Source: Alistipes sp.
Lineage (GTDB): Bacteria > Bacteroidota > Bacteroidia > Bacteroidales > Rikenellaceae
DNA: 64,000 bases
Assembly (NCBI GenBank): GCA_017504485.1
Contig: JAFVRC010000044.1
Location: 1 to 64,000 of the forward strand
Direction: 5' to 3'
Both the position numbers and the translations under genes were made by a program. The notes beneath the pieces were generated by a model, which did not search any database, was not told the origin of the DNA, and saw only the letters and a program-made list of their open reading frames with translations. How positions within the stretch are numbered: position 1 is the first letter of the stretch; every line of letters begins with the position of its first letter. Positions 1 through 7,817 of the stretch are shown here, piece by piece.

Positions 1-38
1 GTACTGCGGTTTTCCCGTGGGAGAGTAGGTAGCCGCCT
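1..38 (+). rRNA. rrf: 5S ribosomal RNA, 3' end only
   Basis: The first bases carry the conserved 3' end of bacterial 5S rRNA (GTGGGAGAGTAGGTAGCCGCC minus its last base fits the universal GAGAGTAGG block). Most of the gene lies before the window. A strong terminator follows within a few bases, so this is the end of an rRNA operon transcribed rightward. Confidence 0.85.
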
Positions 39-42
39 CTTT

Positions 43-76
43 AAAGGAGCAAGTCAAATGATTTGCTCCTTTTCTT
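43..76 (+). terminator. Rho-independent terminator of the rRNA operon
   Basis: AAAGGAGCAA (43-52) pairs with TTGCTCCTTT (63-72) around a short loop and is followed by a T-rich run. It sits directly after the 5S rRNA. Confidence 0.85.
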
Positions 77-90
77 TTTGTGTATAGCGG

Positions 91-234
91 CGCATATTTT
101 GCACAAGAGTCAATCAGTGGCGAGGGCTGTACGCACAGTACTATCCCTCGCCACCTCATATCCCTATGCACAAAATCTGCCCCACTCTCCACAAAAATTA
201 AGAGGAGCAAGATTCTCGCAGTGCAAAATATGTG
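91..234. other. Strongly self-complementary non-coding element downstream of the rRNA operon
   Basis: No credible gene lies between the rRNA terminator and position 308. The stretch has an outer inverted repeat, CATATTTTGCAC (93-104) against GTGCAAAATATG (221-232), extended by a G-U and a C-G pair. It encloses a perfect 10-bp stem, GTGGCGAGGG (117-126) against CCCTCGCCAC (145-154), which itself holds a CTGT/ACAG hairpin. It could be a small structured RNA, a folded remnant of a repeat element, or chance. I see no clear promoter. Confidence 0.35.
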
Positions 235-307
235 AGCGTATTACACAAATAGAGCCGCAGGCTCGTGCCGTAAGTTGAGCGGTTTGCAGCTAATCGTTAT
301 GTCACTA

Positions 308-466
308 TTATAGACTACGAGGTGTTTTGCCCGTATGCTTCTTGAAGAACTGAACAAATGCCGAAGGGCTCGAAAAGTTGAGTTGGTCGGCAATCTCTTG
401 CACTGTAATATCGGTTGTGCGAAGCAACATCTTAGCATCAATCACTATCGCCTCGTGTTGGTTTAC
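308..466 (-). pseudogene. AraC-family regulator, C-terminal fragment
   Basis: About 50 codons match the second helix-turn-helix of AraC/XylS regulators: a run reading AKMLLRTTDITVQEIADQLN is followed by an FKKHTGKTPR tail typical of Bacteroidetes members. The ligand-binding domain, the first helix-turn-helix and a plausible start are missing. The reading frame stays open upstream, but there it is only antisense to the ATPase fragment. This is a relic, joined head-on to the neighbouring relic at about 463-477. Confidence 0.7.
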
Positions 467-680
467 CGAGAGACTCTTCTCTAACCGCTGGCTGTGGGCT
501 ACAATAGTGCTTGTTACGAGCTTGACCCTGCTTGTAATGCTTACCCCTGCAATGCAGTCGCTATTCAAACTCACTGCCCTAACCGCTACGCAGTGGTGGA
601 TAGTTGTCGGACTATCGATTGGAGTCCTTGTGTTAAGCGAATTTTGTAAACTATTTGTTCGAAATAACAAACAATTTTAA
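467..680 (+). pseudogene. P-type (Ca2+-type) ATPase, C-terminal fragment
   Basis: The last 70 codons of an open frame ending at 680 match the final two transmembrane helices of PMCA/SERCA-like cation ATPases (FSNRWLWATIVLVTSLTLLV, then a block near TATQWWIVVGLS and a SEFCKLF tail). The catalytic domains are absent. Upstream codons in the same frame are only the antisense of the AraC relic. A deletion or rearrangement has fused the 3' ends of two unrelated genes; it is not expected to be functional. Confidence 0.65.
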
Positions 681-699
681 GGAATTATGAGTCTGCTAT

Positions 700-730
700 T
701 TTGCTATTTATATTTTTAATTGTACCTTTG
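700..730 (+). promoter_or_regulatory. Bacteroidetes promoter of rplS
   Basis: TTTG (700-703), a 19-nt spacer, then TACCTTTG (723-730) match the Bacteroidetes -33/-7 consensus. Transcription would begin near 737 and give a leader of about 145 nt before rplS. Confidence 0.75.
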
Positions 731-736
731 CATCGC

Positions 737-880
737 GTATCAACCTCTTGTAATGGGTGGGTGGTCGTAAGGTTATGGTGCCCAGGCACCCTCCAACGGG
801 ATTATGCGGCAGTGTCCGCGTATGGTAGGCCTAACACAGCGACAATGTTGAGCGTTAATATTAAAAAATAAGTTGCAACG
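737..880 (+). promoter_or_regulatory. Structured 5' leader of rplS (candidate L19 autoregulatory leader)
   Basis: The untranslated region between the promoter and rplS is long for this genome. It contains stem-loops: GGTG...CACC around 777-790, and an imperfect ATGCGG/CCGCGTAT stem around 804-823. Leaders upstream of ribosomal protein genes often bind the encoded protein and repress it; that this is such an element is inference. I cannot assign it to a named RNA family by eye. Confidence 0.4.
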
Positions 881-1255
881 ATGAACAAAGATTCATTAAT
901 CAGACTCGTGAATGAGCAGATGTGGGCAAAGAGTGATGCCGACATCCCACAGTTCCAGGCAGGTGACACGATTACGGTTACCTATCGTATTGTCGAGGGA
1001 AGCAAGGAGCGTTTGCAGAGCTTCCGTGGTGTAGTTATCCAGATTAAGGGTACGGGCAAGACCAAGATGTTCACTATCCGCAAGATGTCGAATGGTGTAG
1101 GTGTTGAGCGCATCTTCCCTCTCTACTCGCCACATCTCGACCATATCGAGGTTAACAAGCGTGGTGTTGTACGCCGTGCGCGTATCTACTACTTCCGCGA
1201 GCTTACCGGTAAGAAGGCGCGTATCAAGGAGCGTCGTATGCCGGTCAAGGCTTAA
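881..1255 (+). CDS. rplS: 50S ribosomal protein L19
   Basis: This 124-residue protein is L19 of the large ribosomal subunit, located at the 30S-50S interface. The core signature is clear: [20 protein letters not shown], then LQSFRGVVI, then a [17 protein letters not shown] block and a [21 protein letters not shown]-terminus. Its length is normal for Bacteroidetes. It is a single-gene unit with its own promoter, a long leader and a strong terminator, which fits autogenous control. No obvious Shine-Dalgarno sequence precedes the ATG, as is usual in this phylum. Confidence 0.98.
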   Translation: MNKDSLIRLVNEQMWAKSDADIPQFQAGDTITVTYRIVEGSKERLQSFRGVVIQIKGTGKTKMFTIRKMSNGVGVERIFPLYSPHLDHIEVNKRGVVRRARIYYFRELTGKKARIKERRMPVKA

Positions 1256-1278
1256 TCGCTTGCGAGTCTATGCAAAAA

Positions 1279-1320
1279 GCGCCTGCCTAACTCTTGCGGA
1301 GTTGGGCAGGTTTTCGTTTT
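1279..1320 (+). terminator. Rho-independent terminator of rplS
   Basis: GCCTGCCTAACTC (1281-1293) pairs with GAGTTGGGCAGG (1299-1310), followed by TTTTCGTTTT. The stem sequence recurs at two other terminators in this window (16338 and 30818). Confidence 0.9.
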
Positions 1321-1337
1321 GGGAGTGCTCTTGATTG

Positions 1338-2153
1338 TTAGTCGAAGATAGAGTTCAGAAGGGCCGCGAGGCGGTAGCCACCATTGCGAATTTGCGACTC
1401 GGCGAGTGGCACATACTTGTCGAGATACTCTGTACGGTCGAAACGTTCTTCGGGTTTTGCGCTATGTACTTCGCGCGATACCTTGGCGCAATCGTATCCC
1501 CAATCATAGATTGTTCCGGCGCAGATATCCTTGATTTGCTGCGGCGAGGCGGTGTCGAGCAATTCGGCCAAATCCGAGAAGCTCCACGGGTGGCGAGCTC
1601 TCACGATAAGATCGTCCCACAGCGTATGGAGACGTATCTTCTTGCCATCGAGATAGACATTATAGTAGCCGATGGTTTGGTCCTCGGGGTAGCGGATATG
1701 CTCGGGGCAGTGCATATCGCCCACAAAATGTACGATAAGGGCGATTGTTGTGATGCGCGCCGAGTCGGTCATACGCTCGGGGTGTCGCAGTTCCTCGGCC
1801 AGACGCTCGATCTGATAGATGCTATTCTTGACGAAGGCACCATTGCGCTTTGTGTCGCGAAATACGGTGCAGTCATCCTCGGCCTCGAAGGTGTGAGGGT
1901 AGGTTGTCAGGCGCGTGGTATTCGTCGGCTCGAAGCCCGTGTCGAGCAGTAGCACAGGCTTTGCATCGTCAGCATAGGATGCCCACTTGACAATCGACTC
2001 GCCGTGCATATACCTATCGAGCTGCTTCTTGGCACGTTTCGTTAGGTGCTCCTCGGCAATCTTAGCTACAGTGGCGTGACCAAGGCGAGCCCATGCCCAT
2101 GCCGAGTTGCAGACAACGAGCAGGGCGGTGCAGATAGTCAAAAATCTCTTCAT
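1338..2153 (-). CDS. S1/P1 family zinc-dependent nuclease, exported
   Basis: This 271-residue protein has a Sec signal peptide (MKRFLTICTALLVVCNSAWA). The mature form starts with WARLGH, matching the S1/P1 family in which the N-terminal Trp of the mature enzyme ligates zinc. The family's trinuclear zinc site is supported by the conserved ASYADD block, an HFVGDMHCPEHI block and a later TLWDDLI segment. Such enzymes cut single-stranded DNA and RNA or act as 3'-nucleotidases. It probably works in the periplasm in nucleic acid scavenging. The HAD gene lies 42 nt upstream on the same strand, so it may end the wza-wzc-HAD transcript. Confidence 0.9.
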   Translation of the reverse strand: MKRFLTICTALLVVCNSAWAWARLGHATVAKIAEEHLTKRAKKQLDRYMHGESIVKWASYADDAKPVLLLDTGFEPTNTTRLTTYPHTFEAEDDCTVFRDTKRNGAFVKNSIYQIERLAEELRHPERMTDSARITTIALIVHFVGDMHCPEHIRYPEDQTIGYYNVYLDGKKIRLHTLWDDLIVRARHPWSFSDLAELLDTASPQQIKDICAGTIYDWGYDCAKVSREVHSAKPEERFDRTEYLDKYVPLAESQIRNGGYRLAALLNSIFD

Positions 2154-2195
2154 ATCGGCTTCGTAATCTTATTGTCGGTGCATCAATCGGCGAGA

Positions 2196-2585
2196 TTATA
2201 AAAATCCCTCCTCGACGAGCAGGCGGCGCACACCCACCCAATCAACGAATGGTCGGCCCGCCGTGTCGTTGCGACGCAGGGGTATGCCGAGTGCGCTGTC
2301 GTCGATGTAGAGGTCGGCATGCACCTTTATAGACTTGGTCCACTGCTTCTGCTCGGGGTTGCGGTTTACGTCGTAGAGTTTGATGCCGTTCTCCTTGAAC
2401 CAGTTTATGGCCTCCTTTTCGAGCTTGCCGCTACGCATAGTGTAGAGGATTATGCGGTGCCCATTCTCAACCAACTCTCGCAAGACGGGTGCGGCACCGA
2501 TATCTTCGCCGAGGAAGGGGTATTGGTGTGTAACGCAGGTGCCGTCAAAATCGACCGCAATAACAAGTCCCGAATATGCTGCCAT
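2196..2585 (-). CDS. Small HAD-superfamily phosphatase-like protein
   Basis: 129 residues with a HAD fold. Motif I is VIAVDFDGTCVT, giving the nucleophile and general acid Asp pair. Motif II is the Thr of IILYTMRSG. Motif IV is the acidic LYIDDSALG. There is almost no cap domain, as in the small C0 HAD proteins common in Bacteroidetes and phages. The substrate cannot be read from the sequence. It starts 17 nt after wzc on the same strand and is probably co-transcribed with the export genes, though a role in polysaccharide synthesis is not shown. Confidence 0.8.
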   Translation of the reverse strand: MAAYSGLVIAVDFDGTCVTHQYPFLGEDIGAAPVLRELVENGHRIILYTMRSGKLEKEAINWFKENGIKLYDVNRNPEQKQWTKSIKVHADLYIDDSALGIPLRRNDTAGRPFVDWVGVRRLLVEEGFL

Positions 2586-2602
2586 ATTGCTACTTTGATG
2601 AT

Positions 2603-5050
2603 TTAGTGTCTAAAAAGGTTTTTAGGATTCAGAATTCTTAACACGCGCTTCCACAGTGGCTGTTTGCCCTCGAACTCCGGATCGTACTGGTAGCGGTAGC
2701 CGTAGCCGTAGCTGTGGCGTGTCTCGGATGCGCCGTTCAGCACGATGCACATGTTGCGCAATTTGTTATCGGTGTAGAGCGAGTTGATATCCGGCAGCTG
2801 ACGTCGGTCGAGCAAGCCCTCACGCACGACATATATGCTGAGGTCCGATACTCGGCTTATGATCAACGCATCGGCAATGATAAGTGCCGGCACGCTATCG
2901 ATAAGGATATAGTCGTAGCGGCCGCGGCACTCCTCGATGAGCTTATCGAGGCGCGACGACATAAGCATCTCGGCCGGGTTTGGCGGTTGCAGGCCGGCGT
3001 ATATAAAGTCGAAGTTAGGGTGCAGGTTGCTCTTCGATATAATATCCTCGACCGAGGTCTCCGGCTTACTGATGTACTTGGTGATGCCATTCGGATTGCT
3101 GCGCTGTCCCATATGCTTTGAGAGCGTGCGGCGGCGCAAGTCGAGGTCAATCATCAACACACGGTTACCCGAGAAGGCGAGCGTCATACCGAGGTTCATC
3201 GAGACGAAGGTCTTGCCCGCGTGCGCATTCGACGAGGTGACGAGTATCACCTGCTGTCGCTCGCTGCCCGTGCTCATAAAGCTCATATTGGTGCGCAGAA
3301 TCTTGAAGGCCTCCGACACCTTGTCGCGGCTATTCTCGCGCACGGCAATCGAGCGCTGTGCATTACCCGTGAATATAGGGATATCGCCCAGATAAGGAAC
3401 CTTCGTGTACTTGACAATATCGTGCTTGCCCTGAACCTTTGTGTTGAACAACATCGAGAGGTAGATGCAGAGTAGCGGCAGACCGCAACCAAAGATTGCC
3501 ATTATCAACATGATGAGCACCTTGTTTGGCGAGATAGGGTTCGACGGGCCGAAGGCGTTATCGACGATACGCGCCGTGCGCTCGGTAATGGCGAGTGATA
3601 TGGCGTTCTCCTCGCTCTTGTTGAGCAGGTAGAGATAGAGCTCCTCCTTGATCTTCTGCTGACGGGCGATAGACAAGAACTCCTGCTCCTTGGCCGGCAC
3701 CGAACCGATGCGGCTGGTTATGCGGCGCTCCTGCTGCTCGAGGTTTTGCAGACGTATCTCGAGGGCCGATATGTGCGACGCGAGTGATGCGAGAATAGCA
3801 TTGCGTGTAGCACTTATCGAGGCTTCGAGGTTGCGAATGATAGGGTTGTTCTCACCATTGGTCATCAACTTGTCGCGGTGCAGAATAAGGTCGTTGTAGT
3901 TGCCAATCTGCGAGGCGAGTTGTGTGGCATAGCCACCCTCGAAGGCGGCAATCGGAATGAGGCTAGTGCTCTTCGAAGAGTCGCTCAGGTACTCCTTGAT
4001 ATACTTGGCTACGGCCAGCTGGTTGCTCGTCACGGCAATCTCGGCTTCGTAGCGGGCCATCTCCTCGGAAGTCTGCTTCGTCTCGGTGCGCAAATCCACG
4101 ATGTTGTTCTCCGCCTTGAATGCCTTGATGTTATTATCAACTATGTTGAGTTCCTCGCTGATAACCTTCAAACGCTCGCTGATAAACTCGGCCGTCGCCT
4201 CACCGATAATCTGCTTGTCGATTACCGCATCGTCGTTATATACGTTGATGAGGGTGTTGAGCACATCCTCGGCACGCTGCGGTACCACATCGTTGAGCGA
4301 GAGGTTGATAATCGACGACATCTTGTTGGCCACGGACATCTTCGTTGCGGAACGGTAGCGCGTAGCTACGGTCTGCACATTGCTCTTCGAGCAGTTGATG
4401 TCGCGACCTATGTAGTCGGGCGACATATAGAGCGTCTTCTCGATTACGATACGACCGTTAGGCAGGCTTATGGTGTCGCCATACGGAGCCGTCACGGTAA
4501 ATCGCTCGTCGGCCTTCTCGTCAATCTCCGGGCTTGCTGGACGCGAGAACTCCGAGATTACCACCTCGTTCTCGCCGAGTGTAACGTCGAACTTGCATGT
4601 CGCGCCGCCGAGGTCGTCAATGAATGTTGTGGCGATAGGCGACTTGCCGTAAAGATCCACCTTGCGCAGCCCCGACTTGGTAGTGTAGTTGGTTGTCAGG
4701 TTAAGGCGGTTTACGACCTCAATCATCAGGCGGTTGGCCTGAATGACGTAGAGCTCATTATCTACGTTACGGCGAGTGGCGATACCCGTGATGTCGCCAA
4801 AGGCTGCCAACTCGCTGGCGCCGCCACCCTTACGGGCATCCTTCACAAGGATTGTGGCCTCACGGTGATAGACAGGCGATGTGCGCAGCAGGTAGAATAT
4901 TCCGATGCCGAGGAAGCAGAGCAGCGACAAGGCAAACCAGTGCCAATGTTTGACAGCCGACTCGAAGATGTCCTGAAACGAGATGCTCTGCTCGAATGAC
5001 GAGCCGTCGGTATAGACGTTGTTATTCTGTTCGTTGATTTGATTCTGCAT
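2603..5050 (-). CDS. wzc: Polysaccharide co-polymerase / tyrosine autokinase (Wzc-like)
   Basis: An inner-membrane protein of 815 residues that controls chain length and export of capsule or exopolysaccharide. The order is an N-terminal Wzz domain with a first transmembrane helix near residues 35-55, a long coiled-coil periplasmic region (about 260-450), a second helix near 500-525, and a cytoplasmic BY-kinase domain. The kinase has Walker A (NAHAGKTF), Walker A' (LMIDLDLRRR) and Walker B (YDYILIDSVP) motifs. A short Tyr cluster (SYGYGYRYQY) near the C-terminus is the expected autophosphorylation tail. It starts 15 nt after wza. No glycosyltransferase genes are adjacent, so the sugar-assembly genes must be elsewhere. 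Confidence 0.92.
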   Translation of the reverse strand: MQNQINEQNNNVYTDGSSFEQSISFQDIFESAVKHWHWFALSLLCFLGIGIFYLLRTSPVYHREATILVKDARKGGGASELAAFGDITGIATRRNVDNELYVIQANRLMIEVVNRLNLTTNYTTKSGLRKVDLYGKSPIATTFIDDLGGATCKFDVTLGENEVVISEFSRPASPEIDEKADERFTVTAPYGDTISLPNGRIVIEKTLYMSPDYIGRDINCSKSNVQTVATRYRSATKMSVANKMSSIINLSLNDVVPQRAEDVLNTLINVYNDDAVIDKQIIGEATAEFISERLKVISEELNIVDNNIKAFKAENNIVDLRTETKQTSEEMARYEAEIAVTSNQLAVAKYIKEYLSDSSKSTSLIPIAAFEGGYATQLASQIGNYNDLILHRDKLMTNGENNPIIRNLEASISATRNAILASLASHISALEIRLQNLEQQERRITSRIGSVPAKEQEFLSIARQQKIKEELYLYLLNKSEENAISLAITERTARIVDNAFGPSNPISPNKVLIMLIMAIFGCGLPLLCIYLSMLFNTKVQGKHDIVKYTKVPYLGDIPIFTGNAQRSIAVRENSRDKVSEAFKILRTNMSFMSTGSERQQVILVTSSNAHAGKTFVSMNLGMTLAFSGNRVLMIDLDLRRRTLSKHMGQRSNPNGITKYISKPETSVEDIISKSNLHPNFDFIYAGLQPPNPAEMLMSSRLDKLIEECRGRYDYILIDSVPALIIADALIISRVSDLSIYVVREGLLDRRQLPDINSLYTDNKLRNMCIVLNGASETRHSYGYGYRYQYDPEFEGKQPLWKRVLRILNPKNLFRH

Positions 5051-5065
5051 AGCTTGAAGAGGTGA

Positions 5066-5890
5066 TTATCGAGTTGCGAAACTTACTATTGTGAGTGCGA
5101 GCGAAGCTGCGGTGAGCAGGGTGCTGGCTATCGAAATCCAGAACGTGCGGTTCTGATTTATTTCGGATGTGGCGGCCTTGTACTTGTTGGGCTGAACATA
5201 TACCACGTCGCCCTGCTGGAGGTTGAAGGCCGGCGAGAGCAACGCATCCTTCGATAGCAAATCTACCTGATAGACCTTGCTCTGATCCTTGCCCTCCTCC
5301 TTGCGGATTACCGAGACGTTGGTACGATTGCCGTAGATGGTCATATCGCCGGCCATCGCAAGGGCCTCGAGCAACGTGATTTTGTCGCGCGTAATATCGA
5401 ACTGTCCTGGGCGCACAACCTCGCCCAAGACGTAGAACTTCATGTCGGCAAACTGAATGTTTACGCTTGCATCGCTGATATACCCGCCATCGATAATCTT
5501 GTGAGCAATCTCGCTTGCGAGTTCCGAGCGGGTTTTGCCTGCGCAGTGCACCACGCCGATAACCGGAATGTAGAGGTCGCCCTTCTCATCGACCGTGCGT
5601 ATCTGCAAGGCCTGTGCGCTTGTCGGGTTTGTCGAAGCGAGAGGATTCGACGAGAGCGAGCTGTACGAAGTTGTGGTGTTGAACGGAGCGGCCAGCTCGG
5701 GGTCCTTGCTCGACACGATGACCGTCAAGCGGTCGTGCGGCTTGATGCGAATCTGTCCGTTGCCGGCGAGGGAGATAATCGACTCGTTTGTCACATCCTG
5801 GAGATAGGTGACTCTCTTCGTCGAGTTGCACGATGCGAGGATAGCGATTGTCGCTATCAGCGTGCCAAGTTTTGCGAGGTGTTTAGTCAT
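5066..5890 (-). CDS. wza: Polysaccharide export outer-membrane lipoprotein (Wza-like)
   Basis: The protein (about 274 residues from this start) is the outer-membrane exit pore for capsule or exopolysaccharide. A lipoprotein signal ends in the lipobox AILASC. It is followed by the polysaccharide export domain (IRIKPHDRLTVIVSSKDPEL) and SLBB-type domains (VIGVVHCAGKTRSELASEI, then FYVLGEVVRPGQFDITRDK). A C-terminal hydrophobic helix spans roughly the last 25 residues. The frame is open to 6061, but the signal peptide fixes the start at 5890 or 21 nt upstream at 5911. First gene of the wza-wzc-HAD unit. Confidence 0.92.
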   Translation of the reverse strand: MTKHLAKLGTLIATIAILASCNSTKRVTYLQDVTNESIISLAGNGQIRIKPHDRLTVIVSSKDPELAAPFNTTTSYSSLSSNPLASTNPTSAQALQIRTVDEKGDLYIPVIGVVHCAGKTRSELASEIAHKIIDGGYISDASVNIQFADMKFYVLGEVVRPGQFDITRDKITLLEALAMAGDMTIYGNRTNVSVIRKEEGKDQSKVYQVDLLSKDALLSPAFNLQQGDVVYVQPNKYKAATSEINQNRTFWISIASTLLTAASLALTIVSFATR

Positions 5891-6007
5891 ATTATTTCGG
5901 TTTTTTCTCATTTTTGCTCTTGTGGTTTGCACTGCAGCCGAGGCGTGTGGTGACAATATTTGACGCGCGTCGCGCCCGTGCGCTTGTACGCGCGAATGCA
6001 AATCACG

Positions 6008-6039
6008 CAAAGATAATGCTTTTATGCCAATTATCCAAA
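6008..6039 (-). promoter_or_regulatory. Promoter of the wza-wzc operon
   Basis: On the minus strand TTTG (6036-6039), a 20-nt spacer and TATCTTTG (6008-6015) form an excellent Bacteroidetes promoter, giving a 5' UTR of roughly 100 nt. The rest of 6040-6262 holds no gene that I can support. Confidence 0.75.
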
Positions 6040-6262
6040 TTCTGTGCGTGCGATAGGGCACTGCTGATGTGTGGTTGCATGGTTTTTTGATAAAGTGTAG
6101 CGACGTTATTGCCCGAATTTTGCCGTCACGTCAGCCAATTTGGTCACATTTGCGCCGGTGTTCGCCACTAAAATTTTTTTCATCGTGTCGCGCGGCTGAT
6201 ATTTGCGCCGCTTGCCGAGGCTGTGGCCTTGCGGCAATATGTTTAACAAAACCTGAAAAAGT

Positions 6263-7681
6263 ATGAAGAAAATTTTTACGCTGGCACTCGCTCTTGTGGG
6301 CGTAGCTACCGCTCTTGCAGGCGGACTCTCGACGAACACGAATCAAAACATCGCCTTTCTGCGTAACCCCGCTCGCGGAAATTCGACAGAGATAGATGCC
6401 GTCTATTCAAATCCGGCAGGCGTAGGTCTCCTCGCCGCCGATGGTATTCACTTCTCGTTCAATGTGCAGGGCGCATTCCAAACCCGCACCTCGGCAACGA
6501 CCTACGCTCCATTTGCAGCCAATGGCGGAAGCGAAACGAAGGAGTATGTGGGCCGCGCTATGGCAGCCATCCCATCGTTCCAATTTGCCTATAAGCAGGA
6601 TTGGTGGTCCGTTATGGCCTCGTTTGCGATTGGAGGCGGAGGCGGTACGGCGCGCTACAACAACGGCTTGGGCTCCTTCGAGAAGATGGTGGCGGTGCTC
6701 CCATCGGCTCTGAATGCAAATCTTGGTACTATGGGCTTCAACACGACAGCCTATTCGCTTGATACTCAAATGAAGGGTACGCAGATTACCTATTCGGCAA
6801 CCGTGGGTGCGGCTTTCCGCGTAGCCAAGTGGCTCTCGCTTGCCGCACAGGTGCGCTACAATCACGTTACGGCAGGCTATAACGGCTATCTGTCCAATAT
6901 CTCGACTAACCTCTCGAATCCTGCGCTCGGTGTCAATCCTACGGGTGTGATGATGCCGGCCTATCAGACCTTTATCGGTTTGCAGCAGATGACCGGCAAT
7001 GCTGCATTCGGTGCCTTGGCCGCGCAGGTGTCGGATAAGAGAGTCGATTGCAAGCAGAGCGGCTATGGTATTACGCCTGTTGTTGGTCTGCACTTCGAGA
7101 TGAAGGGTTGGAATGTGGCAGCCAAGTATGAGTTCCGCACCAAGGTTACGATGACCAACCGCACGACGGCCGACGATACGGGCCTCTTCCCGGATGGCGC
7201 AACATCGCGTAACGATATTCCGGCCTACCTTTCGGTGGCGGCCGGCAAGCTTATCTGCGACAAGGTGCGCATCTCGCTCGAATGGCACCACTACTTCGAT
7301 AAGGATGCCGATATGGGCGGCAAGCAGCAGTATGTCAATCACAATACCAACGAGTATATTGCTGGTGTCGAGTGGTATATCGCCGAGCGTTGGACTGTTA
7401 GCTCGGGCGTTCAGCGCACGCAGTACGCATTGGCCGATGGCTTCTATTCGGATCTGAATTTCCCGCTCTCGGCTACATCGTGGGGTATTGGTGGTGCATT
7501 CAAGATTCTCTCGAATTTGAAGCTCAACGTTGCCTATATGGCTACTTTCTACGACAAGCGTAGAGTAACGTCGGCCCCCGATGCCTATGGCCTTGTTGCG
7601 ACCAACAACTACTCGCGTACCAGCCACGCATTCGGCGTAGGTTTGGATTGGAATTTTGGCGTGCGCAAGGGTAAGAAGTAG
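6263..7681 (+). CDS. OmpP1/FadL-family outer-membrane transporter
   Basis: 472 residues with a Sec signal peptide (MKKIFTLALALVGVATALAG) and the FadL/OmpP1 N-terminal plug signature: AFLRNPARGNSTEIDAVYSN, then PAGVGLL, the family NPAG box. The remainder alternates short polar and aromatic strands as in a 14-strand beta-barrel and ends in a barrel-like strand. Family members carry hydrophobic compounds such as long-chain fatty acids across the outer membrane; the substrate here is unknown. It is a single gene, followed by a terminator at 7715. Confidence 0.88.
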   Translation: MKKIFTLALALVGVATALAGGLSTNTNQNIAFLRNPARGNSTEIDAVYSNPAGVGLLAADGIHFSFNVQGAFQTRTSATTYAPFAANGGSETKEYVGRAMAAIPSFQFAYKQDWWSVMASFAIGGGGGTARYNNGLGSFEKMVAVLPSALNANLGTMGFNTTAYSLDTQMKGTQITYSATVGAAFRVAKWLSLAAQVRYNHVTAGYNGYLSNISTNLSNPALGVNPTGVMMPAYQTFIGLQQMTGNAAFGALAAQVSDKRVDCKQSGYGITPVVGLHFEMKGWNVAAKYEFRTKVTMTNRTTADDTGLFPDGATSRNDIPAYLSVAAGKLICDKVRISLEWHHYFDKDADMGGKQQYVNHNTNEYIAGVEWYIAERWTVSSGVQRTQYALADGFYSDLNFPLSATSWGIGGAFKILSNLKLNVAYMATFYDKRRVTSAPDAYGLVATNNYSRTSHAFGVGLDWNFGVRKGKK

Positions 7682-7714
7682 TACGACTGTACGCCTTGCG
7701 ATTTTTAACCTTCA

Positions 7715-7747
7715 GGGCCTGACCGATGTGCGGTGCAGGCCCCTTTT
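7715..7747 (+). terminator. Rho-independent terminator after the FadL-like gene
   Basis: GGGCCTG (7715-7721) pairs with CAGGCCC (7736-7742), followed by TTTT. The -7-like element TATATTTG of the next gene is at 7783-7790. Confidence 0.75.
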
Positions 7748-7782
7748 GTGTGGATGTGGGGTGGCGAAAATCATTTTTTTTG

Positions 7783-7790
7783 TATATTTG
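7783..7790 (+). promoter_or_regulatory. Probable -7 element of the GH13 amylase gene
   Basis: TATATTTG matches the TAnnTTTG consensus 28 nt before the start codon. No matching -33 TTTG stands at the usual 19-20 nt distance, so this is only a partial promoter match. Confidence 0.45.
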
Positions 7791-7817
7791 TTCCTCGAAA
7801 ACATAAAAATGTGAACT

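Noticed and set aside
63..278. 71-codon frame after the 5S rRNA
   Set aside because: It starts in the terminator hairpin and runs through the palindromic element; no sign of a real protein.
3878..4999. 373-codon plus-strand frame inside wzc
   Set aside because: Antisense to a clear Wzc protein; no recognisable family or start signals.
5066..6061. Longer start for wza at 6061
   Set aside because: The extra N-terminal residues lie before a complete lipoprotein signal peptide, and the extended start would lie upstream of the promoter at 6008-6039.
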